DNA of 64,000 nt from an uncultured Actinomycetes bacterium (GTDB lineage: Bacteria > Actinomycetota > Actinomycetes > Actinomycetales > Bifidobacteriaceae). The notes beneath the pieces were generated by a model. It had not been told where the DNA came from. It did not search any database and saw only the letters and a list, made by a program, of their open reading frames with translations. Of the stretch, positions 1 through 9,903 are shown one piece after another. Location: contig OMWX01000005.1 in NCBI GenBank assembly GCA_900314875.1, positions 18,287-82,286 on the forward strand, written 5' to 3'. The first letter of the stretch is position 1; each line of letters begins with the position of its first letter. Made by a program: the position numbers and the translations under genes.

Positions 1-10
1 TCCGCTCAAA

Positions 11-463
11 TTACTCTGCGGAAACAGAACCGCCCGCTGCTTCAATCTTAGCAACGGCAGAAGCCGAGGCCTTAACACCCTTGAAAGTGTATGAAGCGGT
101 AATCTCGCCGTCGCCGAGAACCTTTACGGGGTATCCCTTGCGAACAGCTCCCTTATTTACCAGATCTTCAACGGTAATCTCGCCGCCCTTGGGGAAAAGT
201 TCCGCAACGGCCGAGAGGTTTACAACCTGATAAACCTTCTTGAACGGATTCTTGAATCCGCGAAGCTTCGGAAGACGCATGTAAAGGGGCAGCTGACCTC
301 CTTCAAAGCCGGGGCGAACCTGGTAACGCGCATGCGTACCCTTCATACCGCGACCTGAAGTCTTGCCTCGCGAACCCTCGCCGCGACCTACGCGCTTGCG
401 GGATTTCTTTGCACCCTCTGCGGGATGCAGATCGTGCATTCGCAAAATCTCTGTATCTGCCAT
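11..463 (-). CDS. rplO: 50S ribosomal protein L15
   Basis: Large-subunit protein that binds 23S rRNA late in assembly. The 150-residue product has the basic Gly/Arg-rich N-terminal half typical of L15 ([20 protein letters not shown]) and the compact C-terminal domain ending GGSVSAE. ATG at 463 is chosen over the upstream in-frame codon at 478 because GGAGGT lies 5 nt before it. That Shine-Dalgarno sequence is embedded in the last codons of rpmD, so the two genes are probably translationally coupled. It is the last gene of the cluster inside the window; secY would normally follow beyond base 1. Confidence 0.97.
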   Translation of the reverse strand: MADTEILRMHDLHPAEGAKKSRKRVGRGEGSRGKTSGRGMKGTHARYQVRPGFEGGQLPLYMRLPKLRGFKNPFKKVYQVVNLSAVAELFPKGGEITVEDLVNKGAVRKGYPVKVLGDGEITASYTFKGVKASASAVAKIEAAGGSVSAE

Positions 464-464
464 A

Positions 465-650
465 TCAGACCTCCTCAACAGTCACGAGGTGACGAACTCT
501 GTTCGCCATGCCGCGATAAACAGGCGTATCCTCGCGAATTACGGACTGACCGATCTTGTGAAGTCCGAGAGAGTGAACATTAACTTTCTGACGTTCGGTA
601 GAACCGACGAGACCCTTTACCAGAGTAATCTTGATCTTCTTGTCAGCCAT
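465..650 (-). CDS. rpmD: 50S ribosomal protein L30
   Basis: Small 61-residue large-subunit protein of the L30 family, recognised from [17 protein letters not shown] and the ending [12 protein letters not shown] at 650 is preferred to the GTG codon at 653 because AAGGA lies 9 nt upstream of it. The start overlaps the rpsE stop by one base (TGATG), which indicates coupled translation. It sits between rpsE and rplO, its normal position in the spc part of the cluster. Confidence 0.97.
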   Translation of the reverse strand: MADKKIKITLVKGLVGSTERQKVNVHSLGLHKIGQSVIREDTPVYRGMANRVRHLVTVEEV

Positions 651-1357
651 CACTCACCGTCCTTCTTAGCGGCAGCTTTTTCTTCGCGTGCTTTGCGGGC
701 TTCGTCAATGCCGATTGCGCGCGCACGGAGAAGCGAGTCGGGTGCTACTTCGTCGAGGCTCAAACCGCGACGTGCAGCAACTTCTTCCGGCTCCTCAAGC
801 TGCTTGAGAGCATCTACAGTAGCGTTAACAGTGTTAAGCGCATTGTCCGACCCCATCGACTTGGTCAGGATGTCGGTAACGCCGGCGCACTCAAGTACTG
901 CGCGAACGGCAGAACCTGCAATTACGCCTGTACCGGGAGCTGCGGGACGCAGCAAAACGGTGCCTGCAGCATCATGACCGATAACGGGATGGGTAATGGT
1001 TCCGCGAACGCGGGGAATGCTGAACATGTGCTTCTTGGCGTCCAGCTGCCCCTTTGCAATTGCGGAAGGAACTTCGCGCGATTTGCCGTAACCTACGCCG
1101 ACGGTTCCGTTGCCGTCTCCGACAACTACGAGAGCAGCAAAGCTCATCGTGCGTCCGCCCTTGTGAGTCTTGGCAACGCGGCGAATCGTAACAACGCGGT
1201 CAAGGAGCTCGTCGCCGCGATTTTCTTCGCGACGGCCGCGACGCTCGCCTCGGCGCTCAGAGCGATTGCCGCGACGGCCGCGACGTTCTTCGCCGGCAGG
1301 CTGCGTGTTCTGTGCGTCTTCAGCCACTTGGGTTTCCTTTGCTTCGTTCTCGCTCAC
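650..1357 (-). CDS. rpsE: 30S ribosomal protein S5
   Basis: Small-subunit protein involved in decoding fidelity. The 235 residues comprise an Arg/Glu-rich N-terminal extension (about residues 1-50, repeated RRG/ERRG blocks), the double-stranded-RNA-binding domain ([20 protein letters not shown] onward) and the C-terminal S5 domain. The extension is typical of bifidobacterial S5, whereas E. coli S5 has only 167 residues. The start is GTG at 1357, preceded by GGGAGG, and overlaps the rplR stop by 4 bases (GTGA). Confidence 0.97.
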   Translation of the reverse strand: MSENEAKETQVAEDAQNTQPAGEERRGRRGNRSERRGERRGRREENRGDELLDRVVTIRRVAKTHKGGRTMSFAALVVVGDGNGTVGVGYGKSREVPSAIAKGQLDAKKHMFSIPRVRGTITHPVIGHDAAGTVLLRPAAPGTGVIAGSAVRAVLECAGVTDILTKSMGSDNALNTVNATVDALKQLEEPEEVAARRGLSLDEVAPDSLLRARAIGIDEARKAREEKAAAKKDGE

Positions 1358-1722
1358 AGCTGCAAACCTCCCTCGCGGGCACCTTCGGCAACTGCCGCGA
1401 TGCGTCCATGATATTTGTTACCGCCACGGTCGAAAACAACAGCGGTAATGCCTGCTGCTTTCGCTTTCTCGGCTACCAGTTCGCCGACTTTCTTCGAAGC
1501 TTCGGTTTTGGTGCCATCAAAATTCGACAAGTCTGCGAGAGTCGAAGCGCTTACCAAGGTAATTCCTTTGGTGTCGTCAACAACCTGCGCGAACATGTGG
1601 CGGTTAGAACGGGTTACGACCAGACGAGGACGCTCGGGAGTGCCGACAACCTTCTTGCGAAGACGGTTGTGACGACGCAAACGAGCAATTTTCTTGCCTT
1701 TTCCATAAATCTTGACCGACAT
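1354..1722 (-). CDS. rplR: 50S ribosomal protein L18
   Basis: L18 binds 5S rRNA and helps dock it on the large subunit. The 122 residues include [20 protein letters not shown] near the N-terminus and the C-terminal [20 protein letters not shown] segment, both family hallmarks. Length is normal. It follows rplF directly (rplF ends at 1723) and overlaps rpsE by 4 bases, so the whole block reads as one transcript. Confidence 0.97.
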   Translation of the reverse strand: MSVKIYGKGKKIARLRRHNRLRKKVVGTPERPRLVVTRSNRHMFAQVVDDTKGITLVSASTLADLSNFDGTKTEASKKVGELVAEKAKAAGITAVVFDRGGNKYHGRIAAVAEGAREGGLQL

Positions 1723-2262
1723 TTACTTACCAGCCTTTCCAGCCTTACGCATAATATGCTCGTCGGCATACTTGATACCCTTGCCCTTGTAAGGTTCGGG
1801 AGCGCGCAACTTACGGATGTTTGCGGCAACCTGTCCGACAGCCTGCTTGTCAATACCCTTAACAAGAAGCTCGTTCGGATTAACAACCTCGAAAGTAATT
1901 CCTTCAGGCGGGTTTACGGAAATCGTGTGCGAGTAACCGAGCGAGAACTCGAGTCCCTTGCCTTTTGCAGCAACGCGATAACCGGTACCGACAATAAGAA
2001 GTCGCTTCTCGTATCCCTCATGCACACCCTTAATCTTGGATGCGATAAGAGCACGAGACAGACCGTGGAATGCACGGGTCTGGCGCTGATCGTCGGCAGC
2101 ATTCACCTGAAGAATGTTCTCGTTGAGTTCAACGGAGATCTTCTCGGGAAGCGTGTAAGAATCGGAACCCTTAGGTCCTTTTACGTTAACGGTATTTCCG
2201 TCAATCTTTACTTCTACACCGGCAGGAACGGTGACAGGAAGCTTACCAATATGCGATGTCAT
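1723..2262 (-). CDS. rplF: 50S ribosomal protein L6
   Basis: Large-subunit protein near the sarcin-ricin loop and factor-binding site. The 179-residue product starts [18 protein letters not shown], and the C-terminal domain carries the conserved [16 protein letters not shown] motif. ATG at 2262 is chosen instead of the upstream in-frame codon at 2292 because AAGGAGAG lies about 9 nt before it and because L6 proteins start at this point. It sits between rpsH and rplR as in other bacteria. Confidence 0.97.
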   Translation of the reverse strand: MTSHIGKLPVTVPAGVEVKIDGNTVNVKGPKGSDSYTLPEKISVELNENILQVNAADDQRQTRAFHGLSRALIASKIKGVHEGYEKRLLIVGTGYRVAAKGKGLEFSLGYSHTISVNPPEGITFEVVNPNELLVKGIDKQAVGQVAANIRKLRAPEPYKGKGIKYADEHIMRKAGKAGK

Positions 2263-2281
2263 AATGTAATGCTCTCCTTTC

Positions 2282-2680
2282 TCACCATACATAAGCGACG
2301 ATTTCGCCGCCGATTCCCTTAGCCATGCATTCTTTCTGCGTCATCAGACCCGACGAAGTCGAGATGATGGCGATTCCGAGTCCGCCCAAAGGCATAGGCA
2401 GAGCATCGGATTTCGCATAGCGGCGCAAGCCCGGTTTGGAAATACGCTTGATACCCTGGATGGAACGTTCGCCGGAAGGACCGTATTTCAGCGTGACTTC
2501 GAGAGTCTGGCCTACTTTAGCTTCCTTTGCGGCAAAATCCTCAATGTAGCCTTCGCGCTTGAGGATATTGGCGATAGACGCCTTAAATTTCGAATACGGC
2601 ATGTCGACTGTTACGTGCTTTGCCGCACTCGCATTGCGCAGACGCGTAAGCATGTCTGCGATCGGATCTGTCATTGTCAT
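2282..2680 (-). CDS. rpsH: 30S ribosomal protein S8
   Basis: Primary 16S rRNA-binding protein of the small subunit. The 132-residue product begins [17 protein letters not shown] and ends [11 protein letters not shown], with the conserved STSSGLMT block near residue 108. ATG at 2680 matches the family start; a weaker Shine-Dalgarno (GAAAGGG) lies upstream. The longer upstream in-frame extension (to 2731) is Arg-rich noise. The 76 bp between this gene and rpsN is the second-largest gap in the cluster. Confidence 0.96.
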   Translation of the reverse strand: MTMTDPIADMLTRLRNASAAKHVTVDMPYSKFKASIANILKREGYIEDFAAKEAKVGQTLEVTLKYGPSGERSIQGIKRISKPGLRRYAKSDALPMPLGGLGIAIISTSSGLMTQKECMAKGIGGEIVAYVW

Positions 2681-2756
2681 GTGGGCAATTGCCCTTTCTC
2701 GCCGTGGTTTCCGCCGCTTGCGATTTCTCAAAGCCGCGGACCTTCAGCGTCGATAT

Positions 2757-2942
2757 TTACCAGCTGGACTTCGTTACGCCGGGCAGCTCGCCGCGGTGAG
2801 CCTTCTCACGAAGGCAAATGCGGCAGAGACCGAACTTACGATAGACGGAATGGGGACGGCCGCAAACTTGGCAGCGCGTGTATGCGCGGACTGCAAACTT
2901 GGGCTTGGCGGCCGCCTTCGTGCGCAGAGCGGTTTTTGCCAT
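2757..2942 (-). CDS. rpsN: 30S ribosomal protein S14, zinc-binding type Z
   Basis: Small-subunit head protein. The product has 61 residues, which is the length of the zinc-containing form (the zinc-free form is about 100). It carries the CQVC...CRIC zinc ribbon. ATG at 2942 gives the standard [11 protein letters not shown] start; upstream in-frame residues are not conserved. Together with the zinc-type L31 at 29277-29486 it shows that at least two ribosomal proteins here use zinc. Confidence 0.97.
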   Translation of the reverse strand: MAKTALRTKAAAKPKFAVRAYTRCQVCGRPHSVYRKFGLCRICLREKAHRGELPGVTKSSW

Positions 2943-2943
2943 A

Positions 2944-3516
2944 TCAGTTCTCCTTGAATGGGAAGCCGAGCTGCTTAAGAAGCTCAGAAGCCTGTTCATC
3001 GTCTCTGGTGGTGGTTACCACAGTGATATCCATACCGCGACGGTGATCAATCGAATCGGGATCAATCTCGTGGAACATGGACTGTTCTGTAAGACCGAAG
3101 TTGTAGTTGCCGTTGCCGTCGAACTGCTTGCCGCTGATACCGCGGAAATCGCGGATACGAGGCAGAGCAAGAGTGAGAAGACGGTCGAGGAACTCCCACA
3201 TGCGATCTCCGCGAAGGGTAACGAAAGCGCCGATAGCCTGTCCTTCGCGCAAGTGGAACTGCGCAACAGACTTCTTAGCCTTTGTAATCTTCGGCTTCTG
3301 ACCGGTAATGAGAGTCAGATCGCGAACTGCGCCTTCAATAAGCTTGGAATCGCGAGCTGCCGCACCAACGCCCATGGAAACGACAATCTTTTCGATTGAA
3401 GGAATCTGCATCGGATTTGCAATGCCGAATTTCTTAGCAACCGCAGGAGCGATTTCTTCTGAATAACGAGTCTTCAGACGCGGCGTTGCCGGCGCTTCGA
3501 TATTATTCTCCGCCAT
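2944..3516 (-). CDS. rplE: 50S ribosomal protein L5
   Basis: 5S rRNA-binding protein of the central protuberance that also contacts P-site tRNA. The 190 residues include the family blocks [11 protein letters not shown] near the start, [20 protein letters not shown] in the middle, and [20 protein letters not shown]. Length is typical. The start ATG overlaps the rplX stop by one base (TAATG), and rpsN follows after one base, so expression is tightly coupled. Confidence 0.97.
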   Translation of the reverse strand: MAENNIEAPATPRLKTRYSEEIAPAVAKKFGIANPMQIPSIEKIVVSMGVGAAARDSKLIEGAVRDLTLITGQKPKITKAKKSVAQFHLREGQAIGAFVTLRGDRMWEFLDRLLTLALPRIRDFRGISGKQFDGNGNYNFGLTEQSMFHEIDPDSIDHRRGMDITVVTTTRDDEQASELLKQLGFPFKEN

Positions 3517-3848
3517 TACAGCTCCTTTCCTGACTTCTTGGCAATGCGAACGCGAACGCGCTTTACTTTGCCGTCACGTGCTTCTTCCTTAATGATGAAG
3601 CCGACTCGCGTAGGTTTGCCCGTTTCAGGGTCAATAACCATGACGTTCGAACGATCGATGGGAGCTTCTGCAGAAACGATTCCCGCCTGCTGTCCCTGCT
3701 GTGTCGCGCGGACATGCTTCTTAACGATCTGAACGCCTTCGACGATCAGCTTGTTGTTGGGAAGAACGCGGAGGACTTTTCCTTCCTTGCCGCGATCTTT
3801 TCCGCGGATGACCTTGACCTGGTCGCCGGTCTTAATCTTGGCTGCCAT
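3516..3848 (-). CDS. rplX: 50S ribosomal protein L24
   Basis: Assembly-initiating 23S rRNA-binding protein. The 110 residues begin with a KOW motif ([20 protein letters not shown]), followed by [20 protein letters not shown], both standard for L24. It lies 2 bp after rplN and overlaps rplE by one base. Nothing unusual in length or composition. Confidence 0.97.
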   Translation of the reverse strand: MAAKIKTGDQVKVIRGKDRGKEGKVLRVLPNNKLIVEGVQIVKKHVRATQQGQQAGIVSAEAPIDRSNVMVIDPETGKPTRVGFIIKEEARDGKVKRVRVRIAKKSGKEL

Positions 3849-3850
3849 AA

Positions 3851-4219
3851 TCAGATCACCTCCGGAGCGAGAGACACGATCTTCATGAAGCGCCTGTCGC
3901 GCAATTCACGTCCGACCGGTCCAAAAATACGAGTACCCTTAGGGTCATTTCCGCTGCCGAGAATAACGGCCGCGTTCTCGTCAAACTTGATGTAAGAACC
4001 GTCAGCGCGACGATGTTCTTTTACTGTGCGGACGACGACGGCTTTAACGACGTCGCCCTTCTTTACCGACCCGCCGGGAATAGCATCCTTGACGGAGGCA
4101 ACAATTACGTCGCCGATGCCGGCATAGCGACGCTTCGATCCGCCGAGCACTCGGATAGCCAAAATTTCCTTGGCACCCGTGTTGTCGGCGACGCGAAGCC
4201 TTGATTCCTGCTGAATCAT
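3851..4219 (-). CDS. rplN: 50S ribosomal protein L14
   Basis: 23S rRNA-binding protein at the subunit interface. The 122 residues start [20 protein letters not shown] and contain the conserved [17 protein letters not shown] block. The gene is preceded by the only sizeable spacer between the S10-type and spc-type halves of the cluster (96 bp), which holds a perfect 16-bp inverted repeat. Its ribosome-binding site is AAGGAG directly upstream. In E. coli this gene opens the separate spc operon. Confidence 0.97.
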   Translation of the reverse strand: MIQQESRLRVADNTGAKEILAIRVLGGSKRRYAGIGDVIVASVKDAIPGGSVKKGDVVKAVVVRTVKEHRRADGSYIKFDENAAVILGSGNDPKGTRIFGPVGRELRDRRFMKIVSLAPEVI

Positions 4220-4249
4220 AATTCTCCTTAGCCGAGCTGGTCCTCCCCG

Positions 4250-4292
4250 TACACCGGCGTTTCAGGCGAAAAATGTCTGAAACGCCGGTGTA
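4250..4292 (-). promoter_or_regulatory. perfect 16-bp hairpin between rpsQ and rplN
   Basis: The rpsQ-rplN spacer holds a perfect inverted repeat: arms 4250-4265 and 4277-4292, core CACCGGCGTTTCAG, with an 11-nt A/T-rich loop. There is no T-run after it in the direction of transcription (a GGGGAGG stretch follows), so it is not a classic intrinsic terminator. It falls exactly where E. coli separates the S10 and spc operons. It may be an attenuator, an RNase processing site or a stability element that tunes downstream expression. Confidence 0.7.
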
Positions 4293-4315
4293 AGCGGAGC
4301 CTTGCCGAACTTATT

Positions 4316-4588
4316 TTACTTTGCTCGCTCAACGATGTCGGTCAAACGCCAACGCTTCGTCTTGCTCAAAGGTCGAGTCTCCATAATTGTAACAAGATCA
4401 CCGACATGTGCCTCGTTTTTTTCATCATGAGCCTTAACCTTGCGGTTGCTGCGGACGACCTTTCCATACAGAGGATGAGTCGAACGCTGCTCCAATTCAA
4501 CCGTGATTGTCTTGTCGGCTGCATCCGACACGACGTAGCCGCGGCGAACTTTACGGAAGTTGCGTTCTTCCTGGTTCTGTTCAGTCAT
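4316..4588 (-). CDS. rpsQ: 30S ribosomal protein S17
   Basis: Primary 16S rRNA-binding protein with an OB fold. The 90-residue product contains [19 protein letters not shown] and ends in the conserved [11 protein letters not shown] segment. Two starts are possible: GTG at 4594, overlapping the rpmC stop by 4 bases, and ATG at 4588. AGGAG lies 8 nt before the ATG but only 2 nt before the GTG, so the ATG is chosen. The gene ends just before the hairpin at 4250-4292. Confidence 0.95.
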   Translation of the reverse strand: MTEQNQEERNFRKVRRGYVVSDAADKTITVELEQRSTHPLYGKVVRSNRKVKAHDEKNEAHVGDLVTIMETRPLSKTKRWRLTDIVERAK

Positions 4589-4590
4589 GC

Positions 4591-4842
4591 TCACTTCTCC
4601 TCTGCGTTATCGCCTGCGGGTGCGGTGCTGATGCCCAGTTCGCGTTCGCGCAACACGGTGTACATGCGCGCGATGTCGCGTTTAACAGCCTTCAGGCGAG
4701 CTGTGTTTTCGAGCTGACCGGTTGCATGCTGAAAACGAAGGTTGAAAAGTTCTTCCTTCGATTTCTTGAGGGCTTCCTCAATTTCTGCATTGGTCTTCTC
4801 GTTGAGATTCTTGATCGAGTAATCAGCAGTACCGACTGTCAT
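4591..4842 (-). CDS. rpmC: 50S ribosomal protein L29
   Basis: Large-subunit protein near the polypeptide exit tunnel, where SRP and trigger factor dock. The 83 residues contain the family signature ([20 protein letters not shown]) and [21 protein letters not shown] short N-terminal extension (about 10 residues) precedes the core, and the tail is Ala/Glu-rich. It overlaps the end of rplP by one base and abuts rpsQ. Confidence 0.97.
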   Translation of the reverse strand: MTVGTADYSIKNLNEKTNAEIEEALKKSKEELFNLRFQHATGQLENTARLKAVKRDIARMYTVLRERELGISTAPAGDNAEEK

Positions 4843-5261
4843 CAGTTGTCACCACCTTCACGGGAGATGATCCTGCACTTCATCGGAAGCTTGTCGATTG
4901 CGCGGCGAAGTGCCTCGCGAGCGACTTCCTCAGAAACGCCGGAAATCTCGAACATAACACGACCCGGTCGTACATTGGCAACCCAGAATTCGGGCGCACC
5001 CTTACCGGAACCCATTCGAGCTCCGAGAGCGTGCTTTGTCAAAGGACGATCAGGGAATATTGTAATCCAAACACGACCGCCGCGCTTGATGTAACGGGTC
5101 ATTGCGATACGAGCCGCTTCAATCTGGCGATTTGTGATATAGGCGGGCGCAAGAGACTGGATACCGAAATCACCGAATGCGATTTCGTTTCCGCCTTTGG
5201 ACATTCCGCGACGCACCGGACGGTGCTGCTTGCGGTATTTGACCCTCTTAGGAATAAGCAT
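4842..5261 (-). CDS. rplP: 50S ribosomal protein L16
   Basis: Late-assembly protein near the A site and peptidyl transferase centre. The 139 residues begin [15 protein letters not shown] and contain [20 protein letters not shown] plus the [14 protein letters not shown] block, which are L16 signatures. Length is normal. It follows rpsC by 4 bp and overlaps rpmC by one base. Confidence 0.97.
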   Translation of the reverse strand: MLIPKRVKYRKQHRPVRRGMSKGGNEIAFGDFGIQSLAPAYITNRQIEAARIAMTRYIKRGGRVWITIFPDRPLTKHALGARMGSGKGAPEFWVANVRPGRVMFEISGVSEEVAREALRRAIDKLPMKCRIISREGGDN

Positions 5262-5265
5262 CAGG

Positions 5266-6078
5266 TCACTCCTTTACTTCCGTCTGCTCTGCTGCTGGAG
5301 CATTCTGCGCAGCAGATGCCGCATTCTTCTGTTCAGCGTTCTTCTGCGCAGCTGCGGAACGGTTGCCGCGACGAGAACGGCGATCATTGGAACGGCGAGA
5401 ACGGCTGTTGGACTGAGCCTGCTGTTTCTCGAATTCCTGCTCGGTCATGTCGCCCTTGTAAATCCATACCTTAACGCCGATACGACCGTAAGTGGTATGA
5501 GCTTCAAAGAAGCCGTAATCGATCAGAGCGCGGAGAGTCTGAAGCGGAACGCGACCCTCGCGATAGAACTCCGAACGGCTCATTTCAGCGCCGCCGAGAC
5601 GACCTGAGAGCTTAATACGGATACCTTTTGCGCCGGCGCGCATTGCGTCCTGCTGCGCTTTGCGCATTGCACGACGGAATGTAACGCGGTTTGTCAGCTG
5701 CTCGGCAATGGACTGAGCAACAAGCTGAGAATCGATGGCAGCATTCTTCACCTCAAAAATGTTGAGCTGAATCTGCTTGCCGGTCAGTTTCTCGAGCTTT
5801 GCACGAACGCGGTCGGCTTCTGCTCCGCGACGACCGATGACAACACCCGGACGCGCAGTGTGGATATCCACGCGAACGCGATCGCGAGTACGCTCGATAA
5901 CAACGCGAGAAACACCCGCGCGCTCGAAGTCTTTGTTGATGGTCTTGCGGATCTTATCGTCTTCCAAAACGAAGTCTGCGTAAGTTTCGCCCTTCTTCGT
6001 GGAATCCGAATACCACTTGCTGCGGTGCTGTTCCGTGATACCGAGGCGGTAACCGAACGGGTTAATCTTTTGTCCCAT
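5266..6078 (-). CDS. rpsC: 30S ribosomal protein S3
   Basis: mRNA-entry-channel protein of the small subunit. The 270 residues start [15 protein letters not shown], carry a KH domain with the [20 protein letters not shown] loop, and the C-terminal S3 domain ([20 protein letters not shown]). After about residue 215 there is a basic then Ala/Gln-rich low-complexity tail ([20 protein letters not shown]), longer than in E. coli S3 (233 residues). The start overlaps the rplV stop. Confidence 0.97.
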   Translation of the reverse strand: MGQKINPFGYRLGITEQHRSKWYSDSTKKGETYADFVLEDDKIRKTINKDFERAGVSRVVIERTRDRVRVDIHTARPGVVIGRRGAEADRVRAKLEKLTGKQIQLNIFEVKNAAIDSQLVAQSIAEQLTNRVTFRRAMRKAQQDAMRAGAKGIRIKLSGRLGGAEMSRSEFYREGRVPLQTLRALIDYGFFEAHTTYGRIGVKVWIYKGDMTEQEFEKQQAQSNSRSRRSNDRRSRRGNRSAAAQKNAEQKNAASAAQNAPAAEQTEVKE

Positions 6079-6437
6079 TAGCGGACCCCTTCCTTATCAG
6101 CGACAACGACCGTAATGTGGCTGGTGCGCTTGTTGATTCTTCCGGCGCGTCCCTGTGCGCGCGCACGGAAACGCTTGAGGGTTACGCCCTCGTCAACGAA
6201 AGTTTCGCTGATAACCAAATCATTCTCACGGAACGGTTTGTTTGCAGCCTCAGCCTTAACGCGGGCATTTGCAATCGCGCTGTTAAGAACCTTCAATACG
6301 GGTGCTGAAGCGTCCTGAGGTGCAAACTTCAAAATAGTTACGGCTTCGGTCGCCTGCTTGCCTCGGATGAGGTCGACGACGCGGCGAGCCTTGCGCGGCG
6401 TCACGCGAACGTGACGGGCAATTGCTTTAGCTTCCAT
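6078..6437 (-). CDS. rplV: 50S ribosomal protein L22
   Basis: Exit-tunnel protein; its beta-hairpin lines the tunnel near the macrolide site. The 119 residues include [20 protein letters not shown] and the hairpin and C-terminal block [20 protein letters not shown]. No change is obvious in the loop where macrolide-resistance mutations usually occur. It lies between rpsS and rpsC in the standard order. Confidence 0.97.
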   Translation of the reverse strand: MEAKAIARHVRVTPRKARRVVDLIRGKQATEAVTILKFAPQDASAPVLKVLNSAIANARVKAEAANKPFRENDLVISETFVDEGVTLKRFRARAQGRAGRINKRTSHITVVVADKEGVR

Positions 6438-6457
6438 GTGTCTATACTCTCCTGCCT

Positions 6458-6736
6458 TTAGCGGCGTGCCTTTTTATCATCTTTCACATGCCCCTTGAAA
6501 GTACGCGTGGGAGCGAACTCTCCGAGCTTGTGACCGACCATTGCTTCGGTTACGAATACCGGAACGTGCTTACGTCCGTCGTGAACAGCGAAGGTGTGAC
6601 CGATGAAATCGGGTGTAATCATTGAACGGCGGGACCATGTCTTAATGACATTATGCGTTCCCTTTTCGTTCTGCTCGTCGACCTTCTTCATAAGGTGGGC
6701 GTCGACAAATGGGCCCTTCTTGATGCTACGAGTCAT
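6458..6736 (-). CDS. rpsS: 30S ribosomal protein S19
   Basis: Small-subunit head protein that contacts S13 and the A-site region. The 92 residues begin [20 protein letters not shown] and contain [21 protein letters not shown] and [13 protein letters not shown], all standard. ATG at 6736 has AAGGAAG upstream, although rather far away. It lies 15 bp after rplB. Confidence 0.97.
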   Translation of the reverse strand: MTRSIKKGPFVDAHLMKKVDEQNEKGTHNVIKTWSRRSMITPDFIGHTFAVHDGRKHVPVFVTEAMVGHKLGEFAPTRTFKGHVKDDKKARR

Positions 6737-6751
6737 CTCGACACTACTTCC

Positions 6752-7582
6752 TTACTTGCGGTTCTTACCGTTCGGACGGCGACGAACAATCATCTTATTC
6801 GAAGCCTTCTTCGGACGACGGGTACGTACTTCACCCTTACCCCACGGCGATACAGGCGGCTTTCCGCCGCGTGTACGACCTCCGTGCGGATGATCGACAG
6901 GATTCATGGATTCACCGCGAGTAATCGGGCGGTGTCCCTTCCAGCGTGCGCGACCGGCCTTACCGAGCTCGATATTCGCATGCTCGGAATTGCCTACTTC
7001 GCCGACTGTTGCGCGGCAGCGTGCGTCAACGTTGCGGATTTCACCTGACGGCATGCGAAGCTGAGCATACGCGCCGTCTTTCGCAACGAGCTGTACGGAT
7101 GTTCCGGCAGAACGCGCGATCTTAGCTCCGCCCAAAGGACGAAGTTCGATTGCGTGAACAACGGTACCCGTAGGAATGTTACGCAAAGGCAGGTTGTTTC
7201 CGGGCTTGATATCAGCCTGGGCGCCTGTTTCGATAACATCTCCCTGCTTTACGCCGAGCGGAGCGATAATGTAACGCTTCTCGCCGTCTGCGTAGTGAAG
7301 CAGAGCAATACGTGCGGAACGGTTGGGATCATATTCGATGTGAGCAACTTTTGCAGGTACTCCGTCTTTATCCCAGCGCTTGAAATCAATCAGACGATAC
7401 TGACGCTTGTGACCGCCTCCGCGATGGCGGCTGGTGATGCGACCGTAGGAGTTGCGTCCGCCGGTCTTTGAGAGTTTGCGTAAAAGCGACTTCTCAGGAG
7501 TTGCGCGCGTAAGTTCGGAAAAATCCGAAACAGAAGCGTTGCGGCGTCCTGCAGTTGTCGGCTTGTATGTGCGGATAGCCAT
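6752..7582 (-). CDS. rplB: 50S ribosomal protein L2
   Basis: 23S rRNA-binding protein required for subunit association and peptidyl-transferase activity. The 276 residues start [20 protein letters not shown] and include [20 protein letters not shown] and the catalytic-centre segment NPVDHPHGG. The loop after HPHGG reads [13 protein letters not shown], two to three residues shorter than the GGGEGR-type loop of E. coli or mycobacterial L2. The conserved histidine is present. ATG at 7582 has AGGAA upstream. Confidence 0.97.
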   Translation of the reverse strand: MAIRTYKPTTAGRRNASVSDFSELTRATPEKSLLRKLSKTGGRNSYGRITSRHRGGGHKRQYRLIDFKRWDKDGVPAKVAHIEYDPNRSARIALLHYADGEKRYIIAPLGVKQGDVIETGAQADIKPGNNLPLRNIPTGTVVHAIELRPLGGAKIARSAGTSVQLVAKDGAYAQLRMPSGEIRNVDARCRATVGEVGNSEHANIELGKAGRARWKGHRPITRGESMNPVDHPHGGRTRGGKPPVSPWGKGEVRTRRPKKASNKMIVRRRPNGKNRK

Positions 7583-7612
7583 AATTTAGTTCCTAACTTT
7601 CTCGGCTAGCCT

Positions 7613-7909
7613 TCAGCTGCCAAAGATGTCGATTGTCTGACCCTCGGCAACGGTAACAATTGCGCGCTTCTGATTAACGCGGCGACCGTAGCCTGTGCGG
7701 GTGCGCTTGCGCTTGCCTGCACGGTTGAGAGTGTTAACATTCGTCACTTTGACTTTGAAGATCTCCTCGATTGCCTGCTTGATCTGTACCTTGTTTGCCG
7801 AAGGGTCTACAACGAAAGTGTACTGACCGCGATCGGAATTGGCATAGCTCTTTTCAGAGACAACCGGCTTGATAATAATGTCATATGCGGGCTTGTGTAC
7901 AGCGACCAT
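7613..7909 (-). CDS. rplW: 50S ribosomal protein L23
   Basis: Tunnel-exit protein that provides the docking site for trigger factor and SRP. The 98 residues contain [15 protein letters not shown] near the start and the [20 protein letters not shown] block. ATG at 7909 has GAGGAGG upstream, which overlaps the end of rplD. Normal in length and position. Confidence 0.97.
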   Translation of the reverse strand: MVAVHKPAYDIIIKPVVSEKSYANSDRGQYTFVVDPSANKVQIKQAIEEIFKVKVTNVNTLNRAGKRKRTRTGYGRRVNQKRAIVTVAEGQTIDIFGS

Positions 7910-7914
7910 AAAAA

Positions 7915-8565
7915 TCAGGCCTCCTCAGTCTTGTTAAGGAAAGCATCAAGACCTTCCTTGGTGAAGACAACATCCTCAGCAGTAACAACATCATAAGTGT
8001 TGAGCTGATCTGCAAAAAGGACATGCACATAGGACAGGTTTCGAACGGAAAGCCACTCGTTAATGTTGTCGCGAGAAACCACAACAGTAGTAAAACGCTC
8101 GCCTGCAACTGCTGCAAGAGCTGCTTTCGCGGTCTTTGTGGAAGGATTCTCTGCAACGCCGAGATCCACAACGTGAATACGTCCGGCGTTGTTGCGATCC
8201 GAAAGAACGTAACGGAGCGCTGCTGCCTTCATCTTCTTGGGTGTGCGCTGCGAGTAGTCGCGCGGAACAGGTCCGTGAACTACAGCGCCGCCTGCAAACT
8301 GAGGAGCGCGGATCGAACCCTGGCGAGCGCGTCCCGTACCCTTCTGCTTCCAAGGCTTCTTGCCGCCTCCCGAGATGCGGGCGCGGTTTTTTACAGCGTG
8401 CGTACCCTGACGGCGGGCAGCGAGCTGAGCGATAACAACCTGGTGTACCAAAGGAACGCGGGCTGCGACTTCTTCCTTCGAGTATCCGAAGATTTCTTCG
8501 GGAACTTCGACGGTATCAGCCTTTGCACCCTTGGCATCGGTTACATTCAATGTGAGATTTGCCAT
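7915..8565 (-). CDS. rplD: 50S ribosomal protein L4
   Basis: Early-assembly 23S rRNA-binding protein whose extended loop lines the exit tunnel. The 216 residues contain [20 protein letters not shown] and [19 protein letters not shown] in the loop, both highly conserved. In E. coli L4 also represses its own S10 operon; no recognisable L4 target leader can be seen upstream of rpsJ here. It lies between rplC and rplW. Confidence 0.97.
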   Translation of the reverse strand: MANLTLNVTDAKGAKADTVEVPEEIFGYSKEEVAARVPLVHQVVIAQLAARRQGTHAVKNRARISGGGKKPWKQKGTGRARQGSIRAPQFAGGAVVHGPVPRDYSQRTPKKMKAAALRYVLSDRNNAGRIHVVDLGVAENPSTKTAKAALAAVAGERFTTVVVSRDNINEWLSVRNLSYVHVLFADQLNTYDVVTAEDVVFTKEGLDAFLNKTEEA

Positions 8566-8570
8566 TTATA

Positions 8571-9221
8571 TCATGCTCCCTTCACAGCCGTGCGAACGAG
8601 AACAAGTCCGCCCTTAGGTCCGGGCAAAGCACCCTTAATGGCGAGAATACCGTTCTCAACGTCGGAAGATACGACTTTGAGATTCAAAACGGTATTAGTG
8701 TCATGACCCATACGGCCGGCCATGCGCTTGCCCTTAAGAATACGGCTCGGAGTAGCGCATGCGCCTACAGAGCCGGGGCGGCGTTCATTCTTGTGCGAAC
8801 CGTGAGTACGACGATAGGATGCAAAACCCCAGCGCTTGATAGTACCCGCAAATCCTTTACCTTTTGTGGTGCCTGTAACATCTACAACTGCACCGTCGGC
8901 AAAAAGTTCTGCGGTAAGTTCCTGTCCGGGCTGATATTCAGCAGCATCCTCAGTGCGAACCTCTACGAGGTGACGGCGAGGAGTAACGCCGGCTTTTGCG
9001 AAATGACCCGCGAGAGGCTTGGTTACCTTCTTGGGATCAATCTGACCGTAACCGATCTGAACAGCCGTGTAACCGTCAGTTTCGTCGGTCTTAACCGCAG
9101 TAACAATGTTTGTAGAGACATCTACGAGAGTAACGGGGACAAAAATACCGTTCTCATCCCAAACCTGAGACATGCCGAGCTTCTTACCCAGCAGTGCAGT
9201 GCGTTTATTTTGAGCAGTCAT
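8571..9221 (-). CDS. rplC: 50S ribosomal protein L3
   Basis: Assembly-initiator protein whose loop reaches the peptidyl transferase centre. The 216 residues include [17 protein letters not shown] near the start, the central [15 protein letters not shown] segment and [19 protein letters not shown] at 9221 follows a strong GGGAGGGG Shine-Dalgarno. It lies 15 bp after rpsJ. Confidence 0.97.
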   Translation of the reverse strand: MTAQNKRTALLGKKLGMSQVWDENGIFVPVTLVDVSTNIVTAVKTDETDGYTAVQIGYGQIDPKKVTKPLAGHFAKAGVTPRRHLVEVRTEDAAEYQPGQELTAELFADGAVVDVTGTTKGKGFAGTIKRWGFASYRRTHGSHKNERRPGSVGACATPSRILKGKRMAGRMGHDTNTVLNLKVVSSDVENGILAIKGALPGPKGGLVLVRTAVKGA

Positions 9222-9236
9222 TTATTTCCCCTCCCC

Positions 9237-9545
9237 TCACAGCTTGATCTCAATGTTGACATCTGCAGGCAAATCAAGACGCATCAGAGAGTCCACAGCC
9301 TTAGGAGTAGGATCAATGATGTCAATAAGGCGCTTGTGTGTGCGCATCTCGAAATGCTCGCGAGAATCCTTATACTTATGAGGAGAACGAATAACACAAA
9401 ATACGTTCTTCTCAGTGGGAAGAGGAACGGGGCCGACCACTGTCGCGCCCGCGTTCTTGACCGTTTCGACAATTTTCTTTGCCGACTGGTCAATGACCTC
9501 ATGGTCATAGGACTTTAGCCTGATGCGGATTTTCTGTCCCGCCAT
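9237..9545 (-). CDS. rpsJ: 30S ribosomal protein S10
   Basis: Small-subunit protein, also the NusE transcription antitermination factor. The 102-residue product starts [20 protein letters not shown] and contains the conserved [20 protein letters not shown] block. ATG at 9545 matches the family; the reading frame stays open upstream to 9635, but that extension is unrelated to S10. AAAGGGCGG lies upstream as ribosome-binding site. It opens the ribosomal protein cluster. Confidence 0.97.
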   Translation of the reverse strand: MAGQKIRIRLKSYDHEVIDQSAKKIVETVKNAGATVVGPVPLPTEKNVFCVIRSPHKYKDSREHFEMRTHKRLIDIIDPTPKAVDSLMRLDLPADVNIEIKL

Positions 9546-9903
9546 TGCCGTCCGCCCTTTCTTGCGATCGATTCTAATTCCAACCTGCGTCCGGCACCAG
9601 ACAGACTTCGCCGCCGAAAAAGCGCGAAGCCACATCAGTGCATACTCACGACATTTGTCGCGTTATGCTCGCTATTAATATAGAAATTTGCGAACCTTAA
9701 ACAGGTAACTTATATATTAAAGCACAAGGAAGGAATAAATCCAAGTGCGTGTCGCTTCTTCTATGAAAACGCTGCCAATATCACGCTGACAAACAATCGC
9801 AGAAATATGCAAAGAATATTCAAATTATATTCAAAGAACTGCAAAATCTGAGAAGAATAATCAAAAACAAAACAGGGAAAAACAAAAAGAGGAAATACAA
9901 ATC
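9546..9903. other. intergenic leader upstream of rpsJ, no gene seen
   Basis: 358 bp between the helicase stop and rpsJ, presumably holding the promoter and leader of the ribosomal protein cluster (minus strand). It is A/T-rich at the distal end, with repeated TTTGAATAT-like stretches near 9800-9835 and a small CGACA/TGTCG inverted repeat at 9649-9660. No convincing pair of -35 and -10 boxes at proper spacing was found, and no L4-binding leader was recognised. Confidence 0.5.

Noticed and set aside
1312..2322. 336-codon open frame antisense to rplR, rplF and rpsE
   Set aside because: Shadow of three ribosomal protein genes.
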